From contig FN649735.1 in assembly GCA_000310025.1 (NCBI GenBank), positions 1,221,338 through 1,285,337 on the forward strand: DNA of 64,000 bases, written 5' to 3'. The position numbers were made by a program, and so were the translations under genes. Below, one piece after another: positions 1-10,803 of the stretch. The DNA comes from Ectocarpus siliculosus (taxonomy: Eukaryota; Sar; Phaeophyceae; Ectocarpales; Ectocarpaceae). The number at the start of each line of letters is the position of its first letter. Positions within the stretch are counted from its first letter, which is position 1. The notes below the pieces were generated by a model, which saw nothing but the letters and a program-made list of their open reading frames with translations, made no database searches and was not told the origin of the DNA.

Positions 1-2411
1 CACCCCCCCGAAAAGAGACGTTCGCTTTCCCGGCGAGTAGATAGAAAGTAGCCGACGTAGGTACTGTCCAAGGTTGGTATTTTTCCGACTTCGATGGGGT
101 TGTTTTCGATGTCGTCAGGTACCATCATTGTATGTACGGGTACGTCTTCTCTGGACATGCGTGCATGTACGCGTCGAGTTTCTGCAACGTTTGGGTTGTC
201 TGTTTCCTGCTGCGCAGTGTGGAAACAGTAGTAGTGATCCCGCCGCCAGCTGCAGCGGCCGTATGGGAGCCGCTCTAGGTCAGAGGCGTTGGTAGAAAGG
301 CTGTGTTTTTTTTTGTGGATTAATTTGTCGTCGTTGTTGTCGTTGTTGCTGCTGCTTGTGTTTTCTAAATCGCAATGAACAATGAGCACGCGGACGCGTT
401 TTTCGAGCAGGCGCGATTGTGTGTCACCTTGTGTTTTGTTGCGATAAAAGGTAATAGTAATTGAATTGGGCCTTAGACGATAGATGCCAGTTGGTTTGGA
501 GAGCGACGGGGGTAATGTAGGCTGCCAGAGGAAAAAGCGAGCGATGTGAGGTTCACGTGCTTGTTGTTGAAGATTGTCGCAAGCTAGGCCGGCTCCTCCG
601 ACCCTGGTTTTCATATTGAGTTCTTCAGCGTTTTCGTGTGCCGCTTCTTTTCGTTGTCGTTGTGGCAGCACTACCTTATTGGTAGGTTATAGGGGATATT
701 CGATCGATAGACACGAGTTTCATATTACAATGTAACAGCAGCAGTAGACGTGCGCTGCGTAAGCGTAGACTGAGAGCAAAATGTGCGTGCGTGTACGCCG
801 GAGCAAAAAAGGGTCTAGTATTCTGCCTGGATCGCAGCGGCAGAGCTCTCTTCTGACTTGTGGTCGTGCACGCGTTTTGTTCTTGTCGACTGGTTGTATG
901 CTTCTGTCGGCGCAATCCTCTCGGCGAGTTAGTGTGGGTCTCGATGGTGCGCCGGTTGTGATGAGCGAATAATTAATGTGTGTGTGGTTGGTTGATCGAA
1001 ATGGCCACAGAGAGCGAGCGAGCGAGAGAGAGACAGAGACTTGCCCGTTTTCAGGAATTTACACGTACGTGTGGCTTTTCTGTGTCGTATGGCTGTCGTG
1101 AAGTCTTTGTGGAGAGTAGCTAGATATACCTCGATAACTGTGATACTTTTGGCGGCATCAGCGCATAGGGTCTCCTTGTTTGGTACCATTATTTCACTAT
1201 TTGACGGGGAGACGGGGATGTCGTTTCCGGAGTTTTCTGTTGTACGGCCAGGTTTTCGCGAGGGTTGGTTGCGCAGCAACGTGTTAAATCAACGGGGAAC
1301 AGCCAGCCAGTGAGCCCACATAGTCGAAATGTGTCTTGTCGTTGCGTGCATGTTTATTTGGCGTGCTTCTGTATGATTCTGCGTACAGCATTTGGTTCTC
1401 CGAGAGACAACACTCCATCTCCAATTTGAGTGATATCCACACGCCACAAGCGTTTCGTGCTCGCCGCCGCACTGAGACCTACGTTTTCGTTGGTCTGCCG
1501 GTTAACTTGGTCGACGCTATCAGTAAGAAGTGTTTGTGTCAGTGTTCCTGAGAACACACGCCAGAACCAAATGTAACGGTTAAGTTCGTCACGGTTCAGA
1601 ACGTGTGTAACGTCTCTGTCTCTTTATTTAGCCGCTTCCGCCCCCGAGGTGGTATTTTCATGATGGGCACCTTCCGGGTCGTTTCGGGTAGCGGACAGGT
1701 TCTCACCGCTCGACACACACGGAGACAGGCCCAGGCCTCCTTGCAGATCTCATTCGAGGTCACCGCATTTCTGCGTACGCACGCGTGCACACGTATTTCA
1801 ACGATGGCCGACTTCGCTGTCTCTTGGTTATAGATTTGATGGGCAAATATATTGTGAACGCGGGCCGGCTGCGCTAGCGCAAGTATTTCCGGCGTCATCA
1901 TCTACCCTCCTTCGGAGAAACTGTCCAATAATTCCATCCTCGTCTTGACTGCATTGGCTAAATGGTCAAAAAGCCCATAGTCTCTAGAGCTACACCCTCT
2001 CTTGCAGACATGTCAAGGGCATCTTTCCCAAGTATCGTTGGGCATGAACAATCAACTATGGCATCGAGAGACTAGGCATACTTACTGGCGTGACAATATT
2101 GTACTTGGGTCTAGTGTTCATGTACTGCTGTAAGAAGCAATCAGGAAAAAATTTTCTACAACGAAAAGCCAGGGCCTAGCGCGGTCCCAGCCCTTCTCCG
2201 AGCTGTGCTTGAGGCTGGTACAGGCAATTACTGAATGAAGTCATCCCCAACAACACTGGGTGAAACCAAGACGTGCAGATTCCTGGCAGAAAAATCGTTC
2301 CTCGTTAGACGAAAGAACAGTAGTCTATATTCTTCCTGCTTCGAAGATATTTTCTAAAAAAAACAGAAAACAATTTGACCTCGAAAATTTCGCTATGAAT
2401 TCATTGCTAAT
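1..2411. other. No gene recognised; T/G-rich stretch
   Basis: Only short open frames occur, with no recognisable domain or convincing exon. The plus strand is rich in T and G (TTGTCGTCGTTGTT-like runs near 320-360). This resembles introns and 3' UTRs of plus-strand genes elsewhere in the window, so it may be the tail of a gene to the left. That is inference. Confidence 0.4.
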
Positions 2412-2479
2412 CTGTCTCAGACTCTTTTCTATGATAGAGATGGATTCGTTGTGTCATATTTAGAAGAAAAAAAAAAAGG
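2412..2479 (+). repeat. Dispersed repeat, copy 1 (partner near 29.2 kb, inverted)
   Basis: About 70 bp ending in an A-rich run. The core GATAGAGATGGATTCGTTGT recurs in reverse complement at about 29,227-29,302, also followed by an A-rich run. Similarity covers most of the ~70 bp with a few mismatches and small indels. It is probably a fragment of a dispersed element; the family is not recognised. Confidence 0.6.
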
Positions 2480-2576
2480 ACTGAGCGAAGCAGGCTGAGG
2501 CGAGGGGAGGGAGCCGTCCCCAGGTTAGGAGTCAACGAAGCCAGCGTATCGTTACATCCACTTATTGGGCTCCTTG

Positions 2577-2828
2577 CCCGAAGCGTCCAAATCATCCTTC
2601 GTCGCCCGAAGCGTCCAAATCATCCTTCGTCGCCCGAAGCGTCCAAATCATCATTCGTCGCCCGAAGCGTCCAAATCATCATTCGTCGCCCGAAGCGTCC
2701 AAATCATCATTCGTCGCCCGAAGCGTCCAAATCATCATTCGTCGCCCGAAGCGTCCAAATCATCATTCGTCGCCCGAAGCGTCCAAATCATCATTCGTCG
2801 CCCGAAGCGTCCAAATCATCATTCGTCG
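2577..2828. repeat. 28-bp minisatellite, nine tandem copies
   Basis: Nine back-to-back units of 28 bp begin at 2577, 2605, 2633, 2661, 2689, 2717, 2745, 2773 and 2801. Each starts CCCGAAGCGTCCAAATCATC. The first two units differ from the other seven by one base (CATCCTTCG versus CATCATTCG). Because 28 is not a multiple of three, the translated frame cycles every 84 bp, so an apparent 114-codon frame across it is not good evidence of a protein. Confidence 0.97.
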
Positions 2829-3976
2829 TCAACCAAGCGCGACCTCCACCCAAGGAAGGTTCCTCGAAACTACCATGCATGCATTCCTTTTTTTCTACAG
2901 GTAGTCTAATAGACTGAGCCGATCGTAAAAACTGAGGCAGTATGTATTCCCAAAAGCTAAACAAAAAACACACAACGTGCTAACTCGACAAATGCGACAC
3001 ATTTACGTTCTCGTACGCATACGTGGGCACACGTTCCAGTCTACAGCCAAGTGAGTTGACGAGTAACATGCCAAGACGCACCAAACAATGCGCTGTGCGT
3101 AGACGTCCAAAACAGGATTTAGACACACACACATTCATTGAGCAGGAGTCACTGCACTGGGAAAAAAGGGCAATATACAGTGGCATGTACTCGGAAAACA
3201 ATTCGCCCGCCAGATACAAACTGGTTTGCCATGTTACCATCAAACCGCATCAATTTACGCTGACGATGCATGCGTTCACTTCTTCGGCGCACGGCCGTAT
3301 GAAGCCAACAGGGCGAACCGGGCGACCCCTCTGCTGCGGTGTTGTTGAATTTCCTCCGTGAACACCACCCGCTCGTATTGTCGTGAGTAACAGCAGCGTG
3401 CTTCGAGTATTTCCTTCGTTCGTGGGTTATCGCCAAAGGCCAAATCTGGAAGTACAAAAGGTGTCCATGCCGGCCACGATAACGTTTCGCTTCGTCGTTG
3501 TACGGCGGTCCTCCGTCACTACAACACCGGAGGACCTAGGCTATAATATAAACAAAAAGAGATAATAATGTTTACGGGAAACACTACGACAACGCGGTCT
3601 TCACGCGGAAAGGATATTGAAGCCCAAGCCATGAGTCTGGTAAGTTATTCTATTGGTCTGAGAGTGCCAATATTTAAGCCGTCCATGTCGGCAATACAAC
3701 GAAAATAAACGGACAAACAGTTTATAACCGCAAGCAACCAGAGCCTAGTTCCAGAACACGTAGCTGAGCACGCAAGTTGCCTATCGGCCGGGCATCTTGT
3801 CTACCCCACGTCTCGGGCGCAACCAACGTCGTCGCCGACCTCACGCAGGGCTGTCACCGGTACGCCACCGAGGCACCATCACCAAAGCACAGCAAAACCA
3901 AAAAACAGAAACAGAGCACACGACAGCTACGCACCGACGTTACCCCGGCCTACCTATGTATATATACCGGAAGGGA
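2829..3976. other. No gene recognised; downstream flank of the glycosylase gene
   Basis: This holds only short unrelated open frames. It lies immediately 3' of the minus-strand glycosylase gene and probably contains its 3' UTR. No polyadenylation signal could be assigned. Confidence 0.4.
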
Positions 3977-6700
3977 TCATTCCTGCTGAATGCCGCGAAC
4001 CACGTCGCGGACTTCTCTTAGGTCGTTTCTCGCGTGCCATCGCACGCCTCCCTCCTGCCGACTGCGCTCCCCCGAGTTGCGAAGGAGGTAGCTGGGGTGG
4101 AACCAGGGCATGATCAGCATGTCGGCGAGCCTGCCGCCGTGTATCTGGTTTCAGTGTGGTTGTGCAGGGGGAGGGATCAGGAGTTAAAAAAATCTGGACT
4201 ACAGGAGCGGGTCGCGGTGCAAGCGAACAAGAGGCACAGGGAAACACGAAGAAAAACCATGATCTGCATTCGAAGAATTTCAAATAAAGTGAGACCGTAG
4301 GTAAACCTGTCGCTGTTTTAGGTATTGTCAAAGGCTTTCCTGAGGTCCGTCAGGGTCACGACGGAATGGTGGTAAGCCCTTGGAGCTACTCTAGCGGGCT
4401 ACGAACAGGAATACCCCGGGCCAGAGCTCTGACGTCCGCGGGCTACGACCAGCGTTTCGTTTGGCGCCGCCTGAAGTATTAGTTACAGCAACGGGTGGCG
4501 GGTGTTCGAGCTGCGGCAACGATTACCTCGGCCAAAGCTACAGGGTCCGCCCACTGCCCTCGGGCCCTGGTGATGCCCCGGGTCTCGTACGGCAGGAGCG
4601 CCTTGGTTGAGCTAGCGCCTGGATGGGGTGGGATGGGTAAGGAGGTGACTTCCTATTCGGGGTTTTCCTTCGCAACATCAACGTTGACCGTGCTTCTATT
4701 TCCTCTGAAGAACAAAGCACCGATATTCCGAAATCTTTTAGCGTACACCTCCATCAGAGGTTAGGATTTCGACCCTTTGCTGCAATAAATAACAGCCCCA
4801 AATCGACAGGAGGGAATCGAATCTCCGACGAAACTCGGAGATTAGGAGCAACCTGCTTAGGAAGAACCATTGCATGAATAAACAACTGTTTCGTGTTTTT
4901 CCTGCTCGCACTCAAGCTCTCGTGGTATGTAGGCAGATGCAGCGCTCGCCATTCTAGACTGGACAGGTCAAATTCTGAGTTGCCCATTTTCCTACTCCCT
5001 CTGCCATCTGGATTCCCAAACATTTTGTTCAGAGATGGCGCTTCCGTTCAACGTTAACCCCAGCCCTATCGGCGCTGAAAATGCAACCCACGACTACAGC
5101 AAAGCCGGGTTCTACGGTCGATGGCAACATGCCACACAACGGATAACCCCGTTGACGTCTACGGGAAATTGATGAGACGCCAGTCTATGGAATGGTGTCG
5201 AGAAACCCTAAAACGGAATAGGCTCGAGAAGTATCCAGAGTTAATGCCTAGACGGAGAAGCACGAATAGAGTATCACTGGGTCCAAGTCCAGGATCACTT
5301 TTGTAGTAACGCGTACGGGGATCCGCAGCCTAACCGCACGAGCGTCAGCAGCCTATCCGCAAGGGCATCATCAACACCGACAACAACAACCCTTGAACAG
5401 CAAACAGGGCAGGCGTACCAAGCAGTACGATGACGTGGGGGTCGACTAGCCCTATCTCCTCTAGGAGAAACGGCAGGTAGAAGTCCATCTCCTCGGGGGT
5501 AGGCGTTCGGTTGTCGATCGGTCTCCGCCGCACGATGTTGCTGCGGCGCGAGGGGGACAGGCATGCGACAGGCTTAGGGAACCGCAGAATATTGCGCAGC
5601 AAAACAACACGGTACGCGTAGCAGGTAGGTCTTCGTCCTTTAGGTAAACAGGTGATGGAACACTGCGAGCACGGCGTCTATCCGCGTCCTTTCGAACTTG
5701 TAGCCTCACGAGGATATACATTCACCGAAATTGACCGCCCCGTTCGGGGATCAACACTAACCGCCCCTGAGAGGAACCCGGCCGCGGCCGAAGCGCCAGC
5801 ACCCCCACGGTAGTTAGTACAGCAGACAAACATGCGCCCGGAATACTAAAGGCACTGCTTTTCAACGCAAAGAAGAGCAACAAGCAAAGGTACAGCTTCT
5901 CGACCAACACGCAGAGAGACCTTCTTCTCCGTTTATTGTCTGGTACCGAGAGGCGGGTTTCGTCTTTTCGTTCTTGGCCCTTGCGTCCACAGTCCAGGTA
6001 GTACCTGGTACAAGGTAGCAGATTTCGTCTATTCTTTTTTACACCCTTCAGTCCGCAGCGAACGAGCGCACCTGACGTAGACCTCCCGCTCGGGATCAAA
6101 GCCGACCGCCCTCAGCATGTCGTCCAGTAGCTGCCCTGACCGACCGACGAACGGCACCCCGAGCCTGTCTTCCTCGGCGCCCGGCGCTTCCCCGATAAGC
6201 ATCAGGGACGCCGAGGGGTCCCCGCGAAAAACGACGACCCTTCCCCCATCCTGCGAAACCCCCCAAGCCCGTCGAGTTCTCTATTGGTCAATCAAGCGTG
6301 AAAACCAACCCGTTTGGCAACAACAATTTTTTGCTTCCGATTGGGGGAGAATACGGTTACTGAAAGGATGGGTCGGGATTGTTTGAGGCCATGTACTTGG
6401 TTTTGGCCGCCGAGGTTGCGTGCGATTGTCTCGAATGTGAAAGCAATGAGAGACCGGAAGCGTGCGCGGTTGGGGACAGCTGCGGTTTCGCGACGCACTC
6501 GAACGTACAAGCAACCAAACACACAAGCGAGCCGTCACACCAATGGTTGCCACATTGGCACACAACCACGCCGTTGGGGCAACATAGACCAACACGCCGT
6601 TGGGGGTCCACTGGCAACAGCAATGGGTGCGGTCAATTGAAAATCGCTAGGGCACCGGAGACTGGGCTCGTGCGGTCTGGTCATCGAGCAGACGAAACGG

Positions 6701-6769
<69 letters not shown>

Positions 6770-7045
6770 GGGAGAGATATCGCCAAAGCCACATACGGAT
6801 GGTGGAATTTCAGAAAACAGAGAGAAAAACAAACGCATACCAACCACAGCAACACTAAGGTTCGACTGCGAAAGAAGATAAACAACGACCCTACCGTACA
6901 CCACCAGTATGTGCGGGTCCCCGTCCGTACCTCCTCGAGGGGGTCCCCGGTGAGCGTCAGCAACTTCTCGACGAAAGCTCGATGGCCCTCTGCATCGCCC
7001 CTCATACTCATGCCAAAGCCTGAAGTCGTGGCCGCCTTTATCGCC
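3977..7045 (-). CDS. Uracil-DNA glycosylase, family-4-like (five exons)
   Basis: This enzyme class excises uracil from DNA in base-excision repair. Exons run 7045-6931, 6250-6072, 5540-5419, 4618-4527 and 4144-3977 (TGA at 3979-3977), with GT-AG boundaries and matching phases throughout. Family hallmarks appear in order: GEAPGAEED and PFVGRSGQLLD (uracil-pocket region, exon 2), NRTPTPEE (exon 3), GITRARGQW (exon 4) and the C-terminal MPWFHPSYLLRN with the active-site HPS motif (exon 5). Where family-4 enzymes usually carry Fe-S cysteines (VKCRP and the Cys after TPEE), this protein reads VRRRP and MDFY, so those two ligands are absent. Such Fe-S-less versions are known from Alphaproteobacteria, so a mitochondrial-ancestor origin is plausible (inference). 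The first exon begins at a splice acceptor, so the true start lies upstream; see the candidate exon at 9152-9333. Confidence 0.88.
6704..6766. repeat. (GA)n microsatellite, about 62 bp
   Basis: An uninterrupted AG dinucleotide run inside the intron between the first two core exons of the glycosylase gene. Confidence 0.97.
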
Positions 7046-7744
7046 CTACGGGACCCGAAACACAAAACAGAAGAAGTAGGCATTCGAACACAGAACGTTC
7101 CACGTGTGTGTAAGGACGGTAGTAATTAAGAACTTGAGTCTCAGCAAACCAAAACAAAGAACGTGGTCAAAATAACAGGTGCTCAGTCGAGAAGTTTGTC
7201 CACTAAAAAAGAACCTGTTGTTGCCGTGTGGGGGTACATACCCTAGAACAAGGCCCCGGCCAAAATTAGAGATTCTAACGTGGTGGCGCGTTCTGTACGT
7301 GTAAACCATGCCGATCGTCGTGTGCAAGCCCGGTGAATCTGTGTGACACCACAGGCTCCAGCTGTTCTCATACCCCAATCGTTCGTTCGCTGGTTGCATG
7401 TCAATATACGAAAAACATAAGGTGTTCAAGCGATAGCGAAGGTTATGTGTACTCGAAACATCCCACGACTACTTGGGCTCAAAAGACCAGTAGTGTTTGG
7501 CTCCACCCCCATACATAGGGGTCCAACAAAAAAAATAAAAATACTTTCGCGCGAAGCGCGAAAAGATGGGGCGGAGAGAGACATCAAAGCAAGCGTAGAT
7601 AGATGTGGATGGGGCCTACGCCACCACAGAGGTCACCAGTGCACACGCTCACACATCACCCGACACCACCAGTCAGTCAGGGGATGACTGAGAGAGCTGT
7701 TTAGCTCTCATAATCATCAGCTACATGTAGCTGCTGCCGTGCAG

Positions 7745-8330
7745 GATGGGTGTGCACTTGCTTTCCTCGCTTTCGCTGCTAGCAGCGGGCGACGGGCTCC
7801 AAAAATCGCCCCCGATGCCTCCTACGATGTGCATATTTGGTCGCCCTCCGCCTACAGCGTTGTGTACGTCTCACTTGTCTCTGTGTCGGGGGTGCTGCTG
7901 TGGTGGAAGAAAAGCTCGGCCTGCAGACGAACAGCCCGCATACAGATTTGACTTGTGTGCACTCGCAGGTTCCCTCGCTTGCTGCTAGCAGGCGGCCTCG
8001 GGGTCTCAAAATAGCTTCCGACGCCAGCCAGCCTTTGGCCGGACTAGGCCTACAGCAGTGCGTACGTCTCGTTGTCTCTGTTGTGTGGGGATGCGTCTGT
8101 GTGGGAAGCTCCAAAGATCGGTAGGTTGAGGTGATGCAGACGGACCGCGGATTGATTTGCGTCGTCACTCGCTTGTGCTGCCGACAGCAGGCAAATGGGC
8201 TGTAAGAGTCACACCCAACGCCTCCTATGATGTGTGCCTTTGGCTGCCCTTGGCCTACAGCAGTGCGTATGCTGCTGTGCTGGCTGTCTCGTATGTTGTC
8301 TGCGTGGTGTGTGTGGTGCTGGTGTGCAAC
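7745..8330. repeat. Degenerate tandem repeat, about three units of ~200 bp
   Basis: Three diverged blocks begin near 7,745, 7,965 and 8,160. Each contains a CTGCT-rich start, then a GGGCTCCAAAAATCGCC-like stretch, a GACGCC/GCCTCCTACGATGTG-like stretch, and a CCTACAGC-GTGCGTACGTCTC-like end. Units 1 and 3 translate to similar peptides (DASYDVHIWSPSAYS and NASYDVCLWLPLAYS) in corresponding frames, but there is no long shared open frame. If the proposed targeting exon of the glycosylase is right, the repeat sits in its first intron. Confidence 0.65.
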
Positions 8331-9151
8331 AGGATTTCGGGGATTCTCCCGAGAGCGTCGTGCCCATCGCCCAATCATCTGTCTCTGTCTTACAACACGT
8401 TTTACAAAATCGACGTGTGATTGGTGGGAGATGGGTGTCTACCCGGCTCTACCCCTCTAAAACCTAGATAATTGTAGGAAGTTGTTCCGTGTCTTATAGA
8501 AGTACGAAAATTTCCCTATTTATGGGTGCTCTGCCTAGTGTTTCAGTTTTCCCTGCCGTGCTGGCGCGAGGTACATACAATACATTCGTTCTGGGACAAA
8601 GAAAAAAGCGCAACTTTGGTGGAGAAAGAGCCAGTGCGGTACACTGCTCGCATTAACAACTAATCCGTAGGTGACACACGACCCTGGGCCAAATATAGGA
8701 CACTCTGCGCATGTGTGTATGGATTGCATACATTTTCAGGTTACCAACGATTTCCGACACGCAGACAGGACAGGTAGATCCAGAACAAATACCGAAACTA
8801 TGGTGATGATCCGGGGATGCAAAAGAAATATCCCCGCTTTTTTTTCAGCATCCAAAGACCTTGACTTTGGACGCCGCTTGCCACTGGTGTTGTTGTTTGC
8901 TTTTGCTCTTTGGTTGAAGCACCTTCAACACCGTTGAGATATCTCCTACCCTTTTCTCCCTCTGGTGGCGTACAACCATGGATATTGGGGACAACGCGCA
9001 AACAACACATGTAGCATAGTCTACATCTACGGAGATCTTGACCGGAGAGGACAAAGCGGAGAAGACGAAACCAACATCCAACGCACGAGCGAGGTGCCTC
9101 GCACAAACGCAGCACACCCAGGCAAAGCAACCAAAGTCGAAACACGCTCAC

Positions 9152-9333
9152 ATATTCTGTTGAGTCGTTGCACAGCGGCGGCGCATGAAAGGGGCAGCGG
9201 ACCTACTCCTGGTCCTACAGCAAGAGGATGCCCTTGATACCAAGGAGTTCGTGCTGCTGCGAGGAGAGGTCGGAGCTTGCCAGGCGAGTGAAATGCCTGA
9301 GAAGAGGGTGAACACTGCGACAGCAGTCTTCAT
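9152..9333 (-). CDS. Candidate targeting-presequence exon, possibly exon 1 of the glycosylase gene
   Basis: This 182-bp open segment starts at ATG (9333-9331) and ends at the donor AT|GTGAGC. Its 60 residues begin with a hydrophobic signal-like stretch, MKTAVAVFTLFSGISLA, followed directly by WQAP. A Ser/Thr/Arg-rich region with almost no acidic residues comes next. This pattern matches bipartite plastid presequences of stramenopiles, where an aromatic residue follows the cleavage site. The exon ends in phase 2 and the first core glycosylase exon (7045) needs exactly that phase, giving a combined protein of 285 aa. The phase match alone could arise by chance one time in three. It could instead belong to another gene or be non-coding. 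Confidence 0.4.
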
Positions 9334-10803
9334 CGGCGGGGCAACCATATCACGCAGGAGGTGCTGCGCAGTGGCGAAGTGCCACAAGCGAGCCTCTGCT
9401 CCAATCTCCAGTACCGAGAACGGAAGAACCGAAATGCCTCCTTTGTTTGCAACTCCGTGAAACCGCCGAGAGCTCTGTGCGATATCGACAACAATCAGCA
9501 GCATCTTCACCAGATCCGTGGGTTTGTCGCTTACAATTGTGTATGGCCTCTGCTGTATGTCAAAATTTCAATCTACATGCAGGTGGTGACATGTCCATCA
9601 ATCCAGCAAAGGAGTTTACTATCATCTCCGTCGAGTAAGCGATGCTGGCAACCGCGACTAGCCGCTCAAAGTCGGTGTTGGGCAATCTGAATCTTTTCAG
9701 CATGCTCTCTCCCCGAAAAAACTAGAGGACCAAAATGGGTGTGGCTGTGCTGTTGTCTTACCAATAACCGTTCCAATCTCTATGAAGCCCAGTACCTCCA
9801 AATATCCTGATGATTCTACAGAGTGCGTTTGCCGACATTTGCGCGGGACTGTGAAATCCTTCCGCAGCCTTTGCCCAACTTGCCTACTGAGAAGCAACAA
9901 CGAAGCCCCGCTCGGGCAAAGCAGCTAAAGTACGAGGCCACCCCGACTGAAGACGCTTCGAGTGGACAGGGAGGAAACAAATCCAAAGTCGGTTTTAGTT
10001 TTGCCAGTGCGAAAGCCATAGTGGAGCCGTAGAAGACTGGGTGCACGATTCCTGGCGGCACATCCAAGGTCATGATCGCCGCAAGGAACTCTGTGGTCGC
10101 CCAATCGAAGCCGAAGCCACCTCCAATGCCTTCGCTAGAAGCCATCGCGAAGTTGATAGGAGTCAATCTGGAATCGGAGCCAGAGTTAACGTGAGCAAAG
10201 GAAGTTGTGCACAGTGACACCCATTTCTCCAGCTCACCTAAACCCAAGGAGTAAGCCACAGAGAGAGCTCGCGTGGCGCCCGTCATGCTACAAAAGCTTA
10301 TCAGCCAGAAACAGCGTCTTCCACAAAGCTGCTGGGTACACTCGATGTCCTCTCGTCTGTTGATGTCGCAACACTTGATGATGCTATCGCCACACATTAG
10401 CCCCGTAAGACCCACCGTCGTGCTGCTAAACGCCGCTCGGTGAATCAGGCACATCGTATCGGAGATGCGGACTACTCCGTTACCACCGACGTGGACAATC
10501 GAGGAGATCGGCGCCAGCCAAACAACACCGCCGAGAGCGTCACGCTTCACGACCAGAAGCATTACTAGCTACACCGCCGACAGGGAAGCCAACCTGTCAG
10601 CGTCAGCCATCGCCCCCAGGTTGGAGTACGTCAACCGGGTAACGAGAGAACGGACGTGTACGCACCCGGGGACGCCGTACTTCCTCCGCGCCGTTGAGCG
10701 GCAGAGGGTCAGCAACCAGCGTCAGCGTCGCGGAGAAGTTGTGGTCGTGTCCGGCACGTCACCAAAGGCCAATAACAGCAATCACAACAGCATCATTGAC
10801 ACC
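9334..10803. other. Putative divergent promoter region with one long open frame
   Basis: This lies between the possible start of the minus-strand glycosylase gene and the start of the plus-strand gene at 10,804. It contains a 248-codon minus-strand open frame at 10562-9816 with a mixed composition and no recognisable domain. Whether that frame is translated is unknown; an open frame this long could occur by chance about once in a window of this size. Confidence 0.35.

Noticed and set aside
2565-2909. 114-codon repetitive protein frame
   Set aside because: Produced by the 28-bp minisatellite; the unit is not a multiple of three and no splice or start context supports it.
6535-7083. 182-codon minus-strand frame across the (GA)n tract near the glycosylase gene
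   Set aside because: Only its first ~40 codons belong to a real exon; the rest is open because the dinucleotide repeat contains no stops.
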